DNA of 64,000 bases from Uranotaenia lowii (taxonomy: Eukaryota > Arthropoda > Insecta > Diptera > Culicidae). Both the position numbers and the translations under genes were made by a program. Below the pieces are notes generated by a model. That model searched no databases. It worked only from the letters and a program-made list of their open reading frames with translations, and was not told the DNA's origin. Positions within the stretch are counted from its first letter, which is position 1. The number at the start of each line of letters is the position of its first letter. The stretch is taken from positions 232,456,503-232,520,502 of the forward strand of contig NC_073692.1 of assembly GCF_029784155.1 (NCBI RefSeq). The letters are read 5' to 3'. This document shows, piece after piece, positions 1 to 13,218 of this stretch.

Positions 1-968
1 GACAAAAAGGCGTGATGCAAAATGTTGCGAAAACCGATGTGATGCTGAAGGGGCGATCGGTGCCTTCTGCCAAGGCCAACCTCGTGCACGTACTCGTCGC
101 CTCGTGCGCGATCAACACGGCAAGCAAAAACTGCCAGATGCAGCACAAACTCGCTGATAAAATGCCCGGCGAAGTGGCTGTTTGCCCCCAAAAAACAAAA
201 CGTTCCCACGAGTGAAAATTCACTGGCGTCTCTCTTGTGGCCAACTTGCGCTCAAACGGTTTAATTTTCAATCCGATGTCTGGTTGACAATCCTTCCGAG
301 TTCCGAGTTCTTTCGGTTGTTTTTGCTCAGTGTTTTGATATTTGTTTTTCATCGACAGGGGTGTGTTTCTTGTTTGCACGCTCTCAATTATTTGATAGGA
401 AATGGGTAAAAGTAAACTGTTTGCGTATTTGCTCATTTTATCGTATCGAAATTTCTAAGCCTAGAATTAAATGTAACAAAGGTCTGTTAATAAAAAATTA
501 AAATCAAAATTGTTAAATTTTATTCTTGATTTTCTGAATTTAGTTTTTAAGCATCTAAGCATGAAAGGAAGAACAAGCGTTTTTCTAACGTTCCCTAATT
601 TTTTAATTGTTTCTTTCAATGATGAAATTTTCATGAAATCTCAAAGTTGATACCATTTTATGCTCAAATTAAGTGAATACCTTCTTAACATTAAAATTTA
701 ATTTTTTTTTTCATCAATTAAAGCTAGCCTTAAACTAATAAGGTAAAATAAGTGATGAGAGCTTCAAAAAAAGCGCCTATAAGTAGGCTCCTACATATAG
801 AACAAATAACCCAGTCAAATGATGTAGCATACTAGTTTTTTTAACATTTTTGTTTGACCAGAAGGAACTGAGTGCAAACATATCGTTAGAAAATAAAATT
901 TGTATCATAAATCAACAGGTATTGCCTCGAAAGGAGTCTAAATTTGTTAGTAAAATGTCTAAATAAGA
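1..968. other. spacer without a recognised gene
   Basis: The first ~400 bases are less AT-rich than what follows and carry an open frame of 67 codons at 12-215 (plus) with several Cys and Lys residues. I recognise no family, signal peptide or domain in it, and it has no neighbouring frame of similar character. It could be an exon fragment or chance. From about 420 to 968 the sequence is AT-rich and I see no coding signal. Confidence 0.5.
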
Positions 969-1815
969 TACCGTCAACTGAGGCATCATGCAATATTTTC
1001 GACTTCAATGGCTTCTAAAAACTTAATGTCCACGGATTATCATACCTCATGAACAACAAAAGTTTTAAGGTTGATGGGACATCAAATATACGATGTCAGA
1101 AAAATTATTAGTTTCACTAATTATTTTTTACATTTAAAAAAACATGCCATTTTCACCCTACTAAGAAAAAGGTGTAAGTTACCACCAACTTTTTTTTATG
1201 ATAAATCGAATGAAAAGTTTGAAAGCTTATAGTTTTTTTTTTATTTTAACGCATAAAGTACCTATTGATGTAATTTTTTCTGTTCAAAATGTTTTTAAAG
1301 AAAAATCATTAGAGTGCTGCATACACTCAGGGGTAAAAAATACAACAAAAAAATTCTACTAGGTACCCAAAATCATAAAAATTAATGTTTTGATGGATGA
1401 AATTTTGATCTTAACAAACGCGTGGTGCAAAACAATCATATTTCGGCATATGGAAACGAGACTTGAAAGTTGAGTCTTGAATTTGGATTTGGATGCATTT
1501 TATCCCGGGCTGGTAAATAAATTATAAAAGTATTTATTTTCAAAAATTTGATGTTGGTCCGAAATATTTTTTTACACCAACAGTGTTGGTATAGGATTAT
1601 AAAAGCAATACAAAGTTTGTAGGTGATATCAATAATTCAATCCGTCATACTAGGTAAAGTATTTTATGGCATCGAAAAATGTAAAAATCTATTGCTCGAT
1701 TTTTTTAATTTTCTATGAAAATCGAAAACTTTCTGACGATGTGAGAAACTATGTCATCATCATTTCGTTATCATTAAATGATAACTTTATTACATTATAT
1801 TGGAATCAAAATTGG
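969..1815 (+). repeat. R1 dispersed repeat, 3'-truncated copy
   Basis: The left end reads taccgtcaactgaggcatca and matches the left end of the complete copy at 55581-57524. Further shared blocks follow in the same order: the stretch around 'ttttaaggttgatgggacatc', a 'gtgctgcatacactcagggg' block near 1315, and the 'aactatgtcatcatca' block near 1748. Similarity fades after about 1815, before the right terminal repeat, so this copy lacks its right end. No coding frame is seen. Confidence 0.65.
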
Positions 1816-4353
1816 TAGGTATGAGGATTTCTAAATCTCCATTTAGTTTAATTTCAATATTTTGAAGGTTGGGTTCAGAGTAAGTGGATCTTTATCTGTG
1901 ATCATTTAGTATATGTTTTATTTTCTATCCTTGATTCATGCACCAAAACACTGAAACCTGGCGAACACAAAAATTGCCACAAATTATGCCAAATTCTATA
2001 ATCTTAGTTCAATACCTGAATAAGTAATGTTGACTCTAAATATTTTACATAAAAAATGCCATATTCGTAAAAACGACCTAAATGAAAAATAAATAAATCT
2101 GCAAAATATTTTCAAGAATTTATATTAAATAAGACGAAAATGTTGAAATGCCTTTATTGCTAAGCGAGGTAAAGAAGTTCATTTTTGACATTTTCCATCC
2201 CAAAGTCTCATTGACAAAGTAGTTAAGTCCCACCAGGAGCCAAACCCGAGTGCTCCGTTTCAATTTACACCACTCAACAGAAGCATAACTCAAAACTGGA
2301 CGACGAGGAGCTTTTCTGTCGAAAGTGAAAATTCCATTCCAATCACTACTACTCAATCCAGATTTTGGTCGAGCAGAAAAAGAACTCCCGGGTGGTTTTA
2401 CCGAGAAGACTCAGCTGGGGCGGTGAATGCTTTCTGCTACGAGAATCGACCGAAAACAGAGCCACAGCATTGATTTAACCGAAGCTGCCGGTGTTTGTTG
2501 AGCAGATTTTTAAAAGTAAAAAATCATTTTAAAAATTAAAATTAAATAAATTGATTGAAATGAGTTCCAAATTGAAACAAAAAACTTACAGAAATTTGGT
2601 TGATCAACACAAGATTTTAAAGCAACTTGTTAATTAAAAATAAATAGTAAATTTTGCAATAAAGTTTGGATTTTTAATGAACAAGTGAGTGTCTATTGAT
2701 TGGCAAAGCAACGTTTTTAATGTGATTTATTAAAAAAAAACCCACTTTACATCAGTATTTCTTGGCAATAAGTGAAGATTTAAGTAGGCGAAGCTCTCTG
2801 GAGCCACCATTTAGTAGAGATTTCGAATTCTTTGTTTTCCTTTTTAATTCACCAAAAGAACACCGCTCAAGACGAATGGTCCGAAAAAACTAGAGACGTT
2901 CCAATTAACTTTGTGACTTTCTTCCTTTAGAATGTCCTTTCCTTCCTCAGAACATTCTTCTTCTGGTGGGGACTGTGGGTGAGTCAAAGAAGCATAGCTG
3001 TTGACATTTGTTGGTCCAACCAAAGTGTCCAAGAACGAGAAAGAGGCTCCCCCAGAAAATGGCACTGAAAATGACAACGAGACAAAGTTGAGCCATTTTG
3101 GGGCGAAGATTCGGTTCATTGAATTGGTTCTCTTGTTTTCTTCCCTCTCGGTGCTGCCGAGATTGATGACGGTGCAGTGGGAGGAAATCTTTCATTCGAA
3201 AGCTGTAAAGCAAAAGTGACACCCGGAGATGGGAATTAAAAGTTTGAGGGAGCACAAAAGACAATTGAACACTACTGGTCCTGCTTGGTAAGTTGGTTAA
3301 CGATGGAATTTTGTGCTTTATGTTGGACCGAAATAGTAAAGCGGAGCATTTTGATTAAGAGTCAGAAGATGCTGAAATATAGTTTCATTATTCGTTGCAC
3401 AATGAAACGTAAATTTCGGTGAAAATTCAGCCATGAAATTTTTACAATCGACAATATGTAGTTTTATTTCATCTAGGATCGTAGAATCAAGCAATCATAA
3501 CACAAACGAAGTCCACCAAATGAGTACAAATTTTATGAATTCAAGACTCCTAGGTGCACATCAACGTTTATTAAAGGAATGGAACAGATAAACTTTTCAT
3601 GCATCTCCCGAAAAATGACCTCATATTTCATACAAATTTTGCACAAACTATACAAAACAGGCATTTTCGTGGAGCTCCAAAGTTTTTACAATAAAGAAAA
3701 ATTTCGAATTTGAAATTTCTATCAAAATTTAACTTTGAACTTAAAAACGGCTACCGTCAACATGCAACACTTTTCAACCTTAATGGCATATGAAAACTTA
3801 ATGAAAAATCAAATCAAAACGTGTGAAAATTTATTTATAGTTTTTGATTTAATTTCAGTAATGGTTAACAGTAAGGGTTGCTGCATATATTTAGGGGTAA
3901 GAGAAATTCACCAAAAAAAAATCTACTAGCAGAAATCATAAAATTAATGTTTGGATGGATGACATTTTGAAATTAGCTAGCTACACGTTGAACTGGCCCT
4001 TAGAATGTTAAACATGTTGACTTCATAATTTGAGTCAGGTTGGTAGCCTGAAATTACTAAGAAGTAACTACCAAATATTATAAGAGACCATTATGAGTAT
4101 TACATTTTGTATTTTATACGTGAAACGACCAGATGTAAATTCAAACGAATTATTAAAACAATGTCGAACAGATATTTTTGTACAGCCTGATTTTGTGCGT
4201 GCGTAGGATGATGAAGTTGCGGATTGAATTTGAATTTAAACATTTCTTACGGGATTGAAATCATATTTATTGAATGAATTCTAACGCATACATTATTGAT
4301 ATAATTAAGGCTAGATGATAAGCAACGCAATCGATACCTAATAAATGCAAAAC
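1816..4353. other. spacer with degraded R1 fragments, no gene
   Basis: Between about 2160 and 3260 the sequence is less AT-rich and has short open frames on both strands (2844-3264 minus, 3001-3219 plus). They overlap one another, lack recognisable domains and look like chance frames in unique non-coding DNA. From about 3640 to 4010 blocks of the R1 repeat reappear (accgtcaacatgcaac near 3752, 'tgctgcatatatttaggggt' near 3879, 'atgtttggatggatga' near 3947), indicating an old degraded copy. Confidence 0.55.
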
Positions 4354-4880
4354 CTATCGAATGGGTTTTCTAACAATATTCAGTTTTATAGCTTTTGCGT
4401 TTTTTCTTGATTTTTTCTGCGTTTCTGTTTTGATTTTGAAATAAATATAAATTTGGTTTAGTTTACATCCTATGAGCATATTGATGTAACGAACGATCAT
4501 TTTTTGTGTACACATTTTACACAATATATCTGAAATGTGCTTCTTATTTTCGTCAGATGGATTCCGAGTTATGGCGTTATCAAAATTGTTTTCAAAGTCA
4601 TGCTGATCTTCTATGATATCAATCAGCTCAAGCTTCACCCCCTCAAGCTTCACTGGACTGTTTTTCAGCAATGATTCGAAATTCTGATCAAAAATGCTGC
4701 AAATGCTTTGGCAGTAGTTCAAAACTGTGTCTCCCGGATTTGTAAGCCTTGAGGTAGAAGTAAATCGTTTCAGCTCAGTCAAAAATGAAGATTCAGCAGA
4801 CAATTCATCAATGTCAATGTTTAAACGGTTCAGGCATTCTTGATGCGCTAAGGTGCTACATATCCAACCTGTAGTGTGGT
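4354..4880 (-). pseudogene. P-type transposase, C-terminal part
   Basis: An open minus frame from about 4890 to 4354 begins 'YHTTGWICSTLAHQECL' and goes on through 'FTSTSRLTNPGDTVLNYCQS' to a 'CKMCTQK' segment. The 'xxGWxC' start and the 'LTNPxxxV' stretch resemble the C-terminal part of THAP9/P-type proteins that follows the RNase-H-like core. The last ~35 residues are Lys-rich and may be run-on. It is collinear with the other P fragments, which is the main support. Alone the match would be weak. Confidence 0.6.
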
Positions 4881-5489
4881 AGATACTAGCGAGTTCTCAT
4901 TGCTTATATCTGTGTTTCCGGAGGACTCCATGACATAAGGTTTGCGAATATATGATCTTTTAACCATTTTTCTTTTCAACGTTATCTCTGTTACATGAAA
5001 CATGCATTGCAGAGATAACTACGGCCAGGCCAACCATGTGGTAATTACCACAAAAGATTCTGGAGCAAGGGGAGGAATAAAGCGTGGAGTTCCCTACCAA
5101 ACGCTTCATATGGATTACTTAAATACCTTCAGCATAATTTGAAAATAGCTACATTTATCTAATGACAATGTGTATTAGGAAAATAACGTTTAATGTAATG
5201 GAAAAGGTTTGATCTCACCAAATAAGTCTCGGAAGTTTTCGACTAGAAAACTTTTCCTCTAGTCCGGAGCAGCTGACTTTAAAATTCCTTCAGAACTCTC
5301 CCAACCAGGATTCAGCATGCCGAAACAAAGTACGAACCACTCCGGGAACAACCACCAGTCACTTAATCTATCATTTTCCACTGTTTAATTTTAAAATTTC
5401 CAGTTTTATTGTAACTGATTAAAAAAAATTAAAGACGAAAACAAAAACGCGTGCGATGCCCAAAAGTCACGGCTTACTCCTTCCTAAAT
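4881..5489. other. P-relic internal stretch without clear coding signal
   Basis: This lies between two recognisable P-transposase segments. I could not follow a reading frame through it. It may hold an intron, deletions or a small insertion. No terminal repeats were seen in it. Confidence 0.45.
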
Positions 5490-6218
5490 TTTTTGTAGGT
5501 TGCTCGAATGCTATTTCTCGAATCAAGTTAGCAATTGTTGGTGCGATGATGGGTTGGTAGATATGTTGCTGAACGTACTCGATTCGAGGTTTAGCAACCA
5601 TTGGTGGGCCTGGTCTAAGCAATCTTGGGAAAGGTTTCGTGTCCAAAGAAATTTTAAATTATGTTTAACTTGCAGATCTTCCCAAAGCATTGTTACCGAG
5701 TTTATGAATAAAATCCATCCGTCTATAAAGTATGGCTTTCTCGACTGAGTAGGTAACTGTTTAAATGAATTGATCTAGAAGATTTTTTTTAGTTTTAAAC
5801 ATGGCAAACATTGTCGATGTCCAAATAAATTCAAAATTAACCTATTTACCTCTTTGATAGATTTACAATTTTATTAACCAAGTAAAGACTTTTTAAATTT
5901 TCTGCCAACTCCGTTTGTTTTTCCAAATGGAGACTGTTCGCTTGAAGAGGACGTTTCAAAGACTGAAAACTATAAAAATTACAAATTTCTGTTCAACACG
6001 GTATTTCCGCAAGCAAATTTGAATATAAAATATCACTTTGGTTTCATTAAACGTAGAGGTGTTTGCGATGTCAAATAAGCTATCGAAATCCTCACAAAAG
6101 TCTGCTGTATTGAGGCAATTCATTGATAACTTCGCCGTTTGAACATATGCTCTCAACCCCTCCGTGACTGATTCGCACAGTGTACCTAAACCGACGCTCA
6201 TTTTTTTTAATTGTTCTA
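5490..6218 (-). pseudogene. P-type transposase, post-insertion central part
   Basis: The minus frame near 5956-6210 reads 'KKMSVGLGTLCESVTEGLRA' followed by 'NTADFCEDFDSLFDIANT', the region after the catalytic core in P-element/THAP9 proteins. Similarity stops abruptly after 'FNETK', where the DNA continues 'gtgata', compatible with an old intron donor. A further in-order segment lies at about 5490-5750 minus ('GWIYSINSVTMLWEDLQ', 'LWTRNLSQDCLEQ'), matching the family's 'LTRRLNQDxxEN' signature. The two pieces together show the transposase gene continues past the MITE inserted at 6218/6219. Confidence 0.8.
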
Positions 6219-6924
6219 GGGTAGAAGCACTAGTTATTGAACAGGTACCAGATATTGAACACTCGTAAAACATTTACCGATTAAAACAGTAATATACAGT
6301 AGAAAAATGAATCAAAATTCGTTGTGCCACTGTTGAAGCATTTTCCACCTCTGTTCAAATTTTTATCAAGAATCTCGAACTCTTAAAGCCGCAATCCCCT
6401 AAACTTGAATATGTGTTCAAATTTTGGCTTGGTTTTTCGACTGGATGAAGAAAACAGCCTATTTTTGATTGGGAGAAAAATTGGATAAAAGACAAATAAA
6501 CGTCTAATATAATGGTATGAGTGTTTTCAACTAAGTCTTTCTGAATGATTTCTGGAAGAGTGGCAGCCTTTATTATCCTTATTTTCTTAAAATTTAACAA
6601 ATTAAAGTGTTCAATCATTGGATCACAGAAAACGCCAATGTTTCAATTATTGAACGTTCAATCTTGCAGTACTCGTTTCGTAAAGAAATGCATGTACCTA
6701 CCAGTTATTGAACAAACATCGGTTGATGTTTGGAAATGTAAACAAACTGTTTCTTGGTTGCTAGCTCAACCAAAATCGCCCCTGCAAGGCATACTATCAA
6801 GCGAAATACCCCTAAATATATGCAATGATATTCAATGTTTTCGTGTTCAATAATTAGAACATTGCCTGTTCAATATTTGAATCATTGTGTTTAATCATTG
6901 GGACAAAATTTTGAATAAAAAGGC

Positions 6925-7270
6925 TGTTACGGCCGAAAATGTATCTTCCAACCCCTCGATTCCTGACGGTTCACCGAAGGGCAAGGATGGCAACCCGGCG
7001 GGAATGGATAAGTAGAAACATACGATCAAAACAAAGATAAAATTAATCAGCGTGTTAAAAACGTGTTGAATAGTTTGCCAGTAGTGCTTATTTTGCGGAA
7101 ATTGTTTAAAGGCTAGTTAAAATACTACAGAACACCAAATTGTAAGTCAGAATTCATTATTATTCAACCTGGAATTTCACTAAAATATAAAATTAGCTTT
7201 TAGCTTATAAATTGCTGAAAAGAGGGTGTTTTTCATCTTACCTAACCTAGTCACAGACAACGCCGTGACA
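6925..7270 (+). repeat. 5' LTR of the BEL element
   Basis: 346 bp, TG...CA ends (tgttacgg / ccgtgaca). It differs from the 3' LTR only at 6981. Because the gag-pol stop lies inside the LTR, this copy contains a non-functional duplicate of the last ~30 codons (6925-7015). The preceding five bases, aaggc, are the target duplication. Confidence 0.95.
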
Positions 7271-7314
7271 TTCTAAAAGAATTTGTGGCTATTACACGTA
7301 TTTGACCGCAAAAT

Positions 7315-10300
7315 ATGCCACGAAAACCGAAAAAGAGCTGCAATGTCTGCACCAAACCCGATAGTGATCGGATGGTAGCTTGCGACAAATGCCAACGTTG
7401 GTATCATTTCGAGTGTGTTCAGGTTGGAGACTCCGTCGCAGAGCGCTCATGGTTTTGTCCCCTTTGCGATATTGATAAGACGGCTGAAGCAACGACCATG
7501 AACCTCAGGAAAGATGATGACAGTAAATCGCGCATATCCCAGGCGAGTACCTCAGCATCAGTTAAAGCGGCTAAAGCTGCTCTGGAGCTGCAACGTCTGG
7601 AGGAAGTCAAGCAGTTGGAGATGAAGCGGATCAACAATGAGTTGGATCAACAAATGCAGGAAGCCGAGCTAGAAAGGAAACGGCTCGAAGAAGAACGGAA
7701 AAAACGTGAAGAAGAACATGCTCTAGAAAAAACACAGATCGAAATCGCCAAGCGCCAACAGGAAGCCCTGAAGAAACTGGAGGAAATGTATTTGGCGGAG
7801 AAGTACAAAATCCTCCATGCCCAGATCGACGAAACCAGTAGCCAGAGAAGCGTCCTCAGTTGTTCCAGAAAATCGAGAACCGATGAATGGATTGAACGTC
7901 TTCCGGTTATACCAAATCCAGTAACAACGGACAAGCCACTGATGCATCCTTCCAGTGAAGATAAAATCCCGAAAAATGGACCTGAAAATAAAGGTAATCA
8001 AGCAGTTACTCATATCCCCGTCCAGAAACCGTCAGTTTTGCCCCGGGAATACAGTACTCCTATAATGAGAAATAGAGCCAACGATGGTCAGCACGGATTC
8101 CCAAATGAATCTACCATAAACCCGGAAATAGCGCTTCAAAATCAGGAAGGCTGCTCGGAAAGAAATCGGGTAAGTAACGAACAGTGGAACACAGTGAGCA
8201 ACAGAGTCCTCACTAATGCACAGATAGCTGCGCGACAAGCTTTCCCTAAGGACTTGCCAACATTTACGGGAAACCCGGAGGAATGGCCCGTTTTCTTCCG
8301 CTGTTTCGAAAATATCTCACAAGAGTGTGGATTGTCAAATACCGAAAATCTTATCCGACTTCAACGTAGCCTGAAGGGAGAGGCACTAGAAGCTGTGCGT
8401 AGCCATCTATTGGAGCCTGAAATGGTGCCCTGCGTGATAGAGACTTTGCAAATGTTGTATGGTAGGCCTGAAATATTGCTCTCTTCGCTTCTCGCTAAAA
8501 TTCGGAACACTCCAGCTCCGAGGGAAGGAAAGCTGGAAACACTCATCATGTATGGTCTAGCAGTCCAAAACTACTGCAACCACATCAAAGCAGTTAAACT
8601 TGAGGAGCACTTTTCAAACCCCATGCTGCTACACGAGCTGTTGGAAAAACTTCCATCAGAATATAAGATGAAATGGGCAGATTACAAGGATGGAGCTCAA
8701 GCTGTCGATTTGAAACTTTTTGGGCAGTTCATGCATGAAATAGTGAGGAAGGCAAGTACGGTCACCTTCCCGAGCAGCTTCAAGACGACAAAACCGGAAG
8801 AAAATCGAATCCGAGGAGGCGCAATGAAACCGAAGGGTTATTTGCATCACAGTGACACGAAATCTTCGGAATACAAGGGTGGTCAATCCCGCACTGTAAA
8901 GGTATGTCCAGCTTGCGAAAAGTCTGGCCACGATGTGGAGCTCTGCGGTAAGTTTGTCAGTTTGTCTGCGGACGAGCGTTGGCAGGTTGTTCGTTTGCAC
9001 AATTTATGCAAAAGCTGTTTGAAAGATCACAATCCATGGTCATGTAGGCGCCCCAAGGAATGTTCTGCAGAAGGTTGTCGTGTTCGTCACCATCCCTGGC
9101 TTCACCTTCCCCCATCTGGTCCAAGTCCTCAAAATTACCACAGGGTCAACTCCTCGATAATCTACCGTATCATACCAGTAACAATTTACAACGGGTCCAA
9201 ATCTATTGACACGTTTGCTTTATTCGATGAAGCATCCGAGGTAACGATGATCGAAACTAATCTTGCCGAAAGTCTCAACCTAGGCGGGACCTTAGATCCG
9301 TTACACCTTAAATGGACGGGCAATGTAACCCGGGTCGAAGAGAACTCACGCACTGTAGATGTGGCGATATCTGCTAAAAGGAAATTGAAAAAGTTCACTT
9401 TAAAAAACGCTCGAACAGTTGAAAAACTTGAGCTCCCCATTCAGTCAATTGATTCGAAAAGTCTCGCTGAGAATTATCATCATCTTAGGGGATTGCCCAT
9501 AGCTGATTACGACTGCGCTCGTCCCCAGATCCTCATTGGCCTCGAAAATATCTATCTGCGTACTCCGTTGAAAGTTCGAGAAGGAGTGCAAGGGCATCCG
9601 ACCGCTACCAAAACCCGACTTGGATGGTGCGTGTACGGAGGCGTTTCCGCACAGCTTAATTTTAACTTGCATCACACTGTTCTCAGCGGAGCAGCAGAAG
9701 AAGATCGTACACTATACGAATTAGTGAAGGAATACGTTATGATCGATAACATTGGAGTGGTCGTCAGCCCAACAACATTGGAGTCGAAAGAAGAGCAGCG
9801 AGCACGCACTCTACTTGAGTCCACTACTCGTCGTATATCTGGTGGTTTTGAGACGGGCTTGCTATGGAAGACCGACGACATAAAGCTCCCAGACAGCTAT
9901 CCCATGGCTGAAACTCGTTTACGGTGTCTTGAAAAGAAAATCTACAAGGATTCACGGCTCGTTAAACGTGTCAAGAATCAAATTGCTGACTACCTAGCAA
10001 AAGGATATGCTCACAAAACGACACCATCCGAACTATCCTCAGCGGACCCGGCCAAAGTCTGGTACTTGCCACTCGGCATTGTTACAAATCCCAAGAAGCC
10101 GGAGAAGCTCAGGCTCATTTGGGATGCATCGGCCCGAGTCCAGAACATTTCCTTCAACTCGATGATGTTAAAAGGACCTGACCTCCTTTCGTCATTGCCC
10201 GCTGTTCTCTATCGGTTCCGGACTCGTCGGGTGGCAATTTGCGGTGACCTGAAGGAAATGTTCCACCAAATCAAAATAAAGGAAGATGATAAATCTGCAC

Positions 10301-13218
10301 AGCGATTCCTTTGGAGGGATAACCCGTCTGATAAACCAACAATTTATACGATGGATGTAGCTACATTTGGCGCGGCTTGTTCGCCATGTTCCGCCCAATA
10401 TGTTAAAAACATCAACGCTTACGAACACGAACAGCAATTTCCAGCGGCGGTTGAGGCTATAGTTTATGGCCACTATGTAGACGATTACCTAGATAGCAGA
10501 GACAATGAAGAGGAGATTATTAAGCTGATCAAAGAAGTGAAGTTTGTGCATCAACAGGGTGGATTCGAAATCCGCAATTTTCTGTCGAATTCAGCGTACG
10601 TGTTGACCGAAATTGGTGGTGAAGATTTTCCTGAAACTAAAGATTTAAACCTGACAGTTCAAATGAAATCTCAGTCCGTTTTGGGTATCAAGTGGTTGCC
10701 AGAGAGTGATCTGTTCACATTCACACTGAATCTCCCTAGTCTAGACCCAGCTGTACTTGATGGCTCAATTCGCCCGACAAAACGGCAAATTCTAAGAACA
10801 GTAATGAGCCTGTATGATCCACTTGGTATGTTGGCAGCGTTTATTATCCACGGGAAGATCGTCATCCAAAGTTTATGGAAGTTAGGCTGCATGTGGGATG
10901 AGCAAATCGACAATTCTTCATTTTTTTATTGGAAGCGATGGACTAGCATGTTTTGCCACCTGGGTGACATACGGATTCCTCGAGCTTACTTCAATACCGC
11001 CATTCCAGAAAATTGTCATCCAATCCAGCTACATACATTCGTCGATGCAAGCGAAGAAGCGTATGCTTGCGCGGCATACTTTCGCTTCTACGAACGAGGT
11101 GCTCCACATTGCGTACTCGTAGGAGCGAAGGCCAAAGTTGCTCCGGTGAAACCGCTTTCAATACCCCGACTTGAGCTTCAAGCAGCAATCCTGGGAATAC
11201 GTTTAGCAGATTTTATCCAGCGGAATCATCAATTATCCATCGCTAAAAGATTTTTCTGGACCGACTCGGCGACCGTGCTCCACTGGATCCACTCCGACGC
11301 TCGCAAGTATAATGCTTATGTTGCATGCCGTATCGGGGAGATATTGACATCCACCGAGATCGCTGAGTGGAAATGGGTCCCAACGAAAAATAATGTAGCC
11401 GATGAAGCGACTAAGTGGGGACAAGGTCCGTGTTTCAACGTAAACAGCCGATGGTTCCGTGGACCAGAATTTCTCTGGGATCACCTAGAATCATGGCCAG
11501 AACAAAAGTGGAAACCATCTAACGAGAACGAAGAAATGCGGTCAACATGTCTCCATCACCAGAGGGCTTTGGAGTTGATTATCGACATAGCCCGCTTTTC
11601 GAAGTGGGAACGACTACTACGAACTGTCGCGTACATGTTTCGCTTTGGCATGCCCAGAAAAACAGCTGATCGACCCATTGGCGTCAAACCTTTAGAATAC
11701 CTTGAGCAACAGTATCTGAAACAGGCAGAGCTTGCCTTGTTTCGTATTGCCCAGCGAGAATCCTTTCCTGATGAGTTGGCCGTGTTCGAGAGAAGCAGAA
11801 ATGGAAAGCCTGCGGGGGTGGTGCCGATCACCAGTCCGCTATACAAATTATCAGCGTTCATCAGTGAAGAAGGAGTGGTTAAAATGGACGGTCGTATCGG
11901 CGCCGCCCCCAACTTGCCGATCGAAGCTAAGTACCCTATAATCTTAGCTAAGACCCATCCATTAACCTTTCTAATTGTTGATTATTATCACCGACAGTTC
12001 CTGCACCACAACGCCGAAACAGTCTTCAACGAGCTTCGTCAACGCTTTTACGTACCTGGGATGCGAAGATTAATTCGTACCGTCGCCAGCCGGTGCCAGT
12101 GGTGCAAAGTTTACAACAAGTATCCAGTTCAACCCAAGATGGCGCCACTACCGAGAGCACGCCTGGTCGCCTTCCAGAGACCTTTTTCTTACGTTGGTCT
12201 TGACTATTTCGGACCCCTGATGGTGAAGGTTGGTCGCTCTCATGTAAAACGTTGGGTGGCACTTTTCACGTGCCTGACCACCCGAGCAATTCACATGGAA
12301 GTTGCCCACAGCTTATCTACAATATCCTGTAAGATGTGCATTCGTAGATTCATCGCTCGCAGAGGAGCTCCCATAGAGATTTATTCTGATAACGGGACTA
12401 ACTTCCGAGGTGCCGCAAATGAGCTTCGTGCCCAACTACAGGACATTAATCAACAATGCGCCACATCGTTTACAAACGCTAATACAAAGTGGTAATTTAA
12501 TCCCCCAGCATCACCACATACCGGTGGTGTATGGGAAAGGCTCGTTCGCTCGGTAAAAACAGCGCTTGAGTGTTTTTACGACGTACCGAGAGTTCCCGAT
12601 GAAGAGACTTTTGAAACCATTATTCTAGAAGCGGAAAGTATGGTCAACAGTAGACCTTTGACTTACATACCATTGGAAACCTCGAATCAAGAAGCTCTAA
12701 CACCCAACCATTTTTTGCTCGGAAGTTCAAATGGGGTCAAACAACCGTCTCAAAATCCAACAAGTGCTCTCGAGAGTCTCCGTAGTAGTTGGAACCTGGC
12801 CCAACTTATTCTTGATGGCTTTTGGAAACGTTGGCTGAAGGAGTACCTTCCGACGATTGCTCGGCGCACTAAATGGTTCACAGAAACCAAACCGATGGAA
12901 CCTGGGGATCTAGTATTTGTGGTCGACGACAAGAAACGGAACAGCTGGATCCGAGGCCAAGTTGAGGAGATCGTTCCGGGAAAAGATGGGGTGGTCAGGC
13001 AAGCACTTGTTCGAACAAGTGCTGGTACTATTCGCAGAGGTGTCGGAAATCTAGCCGTTATTGATGTCATTAAGGATGGTGAGACAGCGGATGCTAAAGC
13101 TACAACCTCGCCTCACGGGGTGGGGAATGTTACGGCCGAAAATGTATCTTCCAACCCCTCGATTCCTGACGGTTCACCGAAGGACAAGGATGGCAACCCG
13201 GCGGGAATGGATAAGTAG
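7315..13218 (+). pseudogene. BEL/Pao gag-pol polyprotein with one in-frame stop
   Basis: The ATG at 7315 opens a frame of 1726 codons to a TAA at 12493-12495. The same phase then runs on to a stop at 13216-13218. Domains in order: PHD finger (C9, C12, C23, C26, H31, C34, C48, C51, a full C4HC3 set); charged coiled coil (~80-165); Gag-like DUF1759-type region (~310-460); Cys/His zinc knuckles (~529-600); A17/retropepsin-like protease (~612-650, 'ALFDEASEVTMIE'); reverse transcriptase (~900-1100, 'YVDDYLDS' at ~1050); RNase H-like ('TFVDASEEAYACAAY', ~1240); integrase HHCC zinc-binding region (~1560-1605) and core ('VGLDYFGPL', 'IYSDNGTNFRG'). The TAA falls in the integrase core, just before the 'NPPASPHTGGVWERL' segment. 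The last ~30 codons lie in the 3' LTR. Confidence 0.93.
13117..13127 (+). other. polypurine tract of the BEL element
   Basis: ggggtggggaa directly abuts the 3' LTR start at 13128. Ten of eleven bases are purines, and the position fits a plus-strand primer for reverse transcription. It lies inside the gag-pol coding frame. Confidence 0.7.

Noticed and set aside
2844..3264. Overlapping 91-, 105- and 72-codon frames
   Set aside because: Overlap in opposite strands and phases; hydrophobic stretches are compositional; no similarity recognised.
7271..7300. tRNA primer-binding site of the BEL element
   Set aside because: A TGG occurs 15 bases after the LTR, but I could not match the following bases to a specific tRNA 3' end with confidence.
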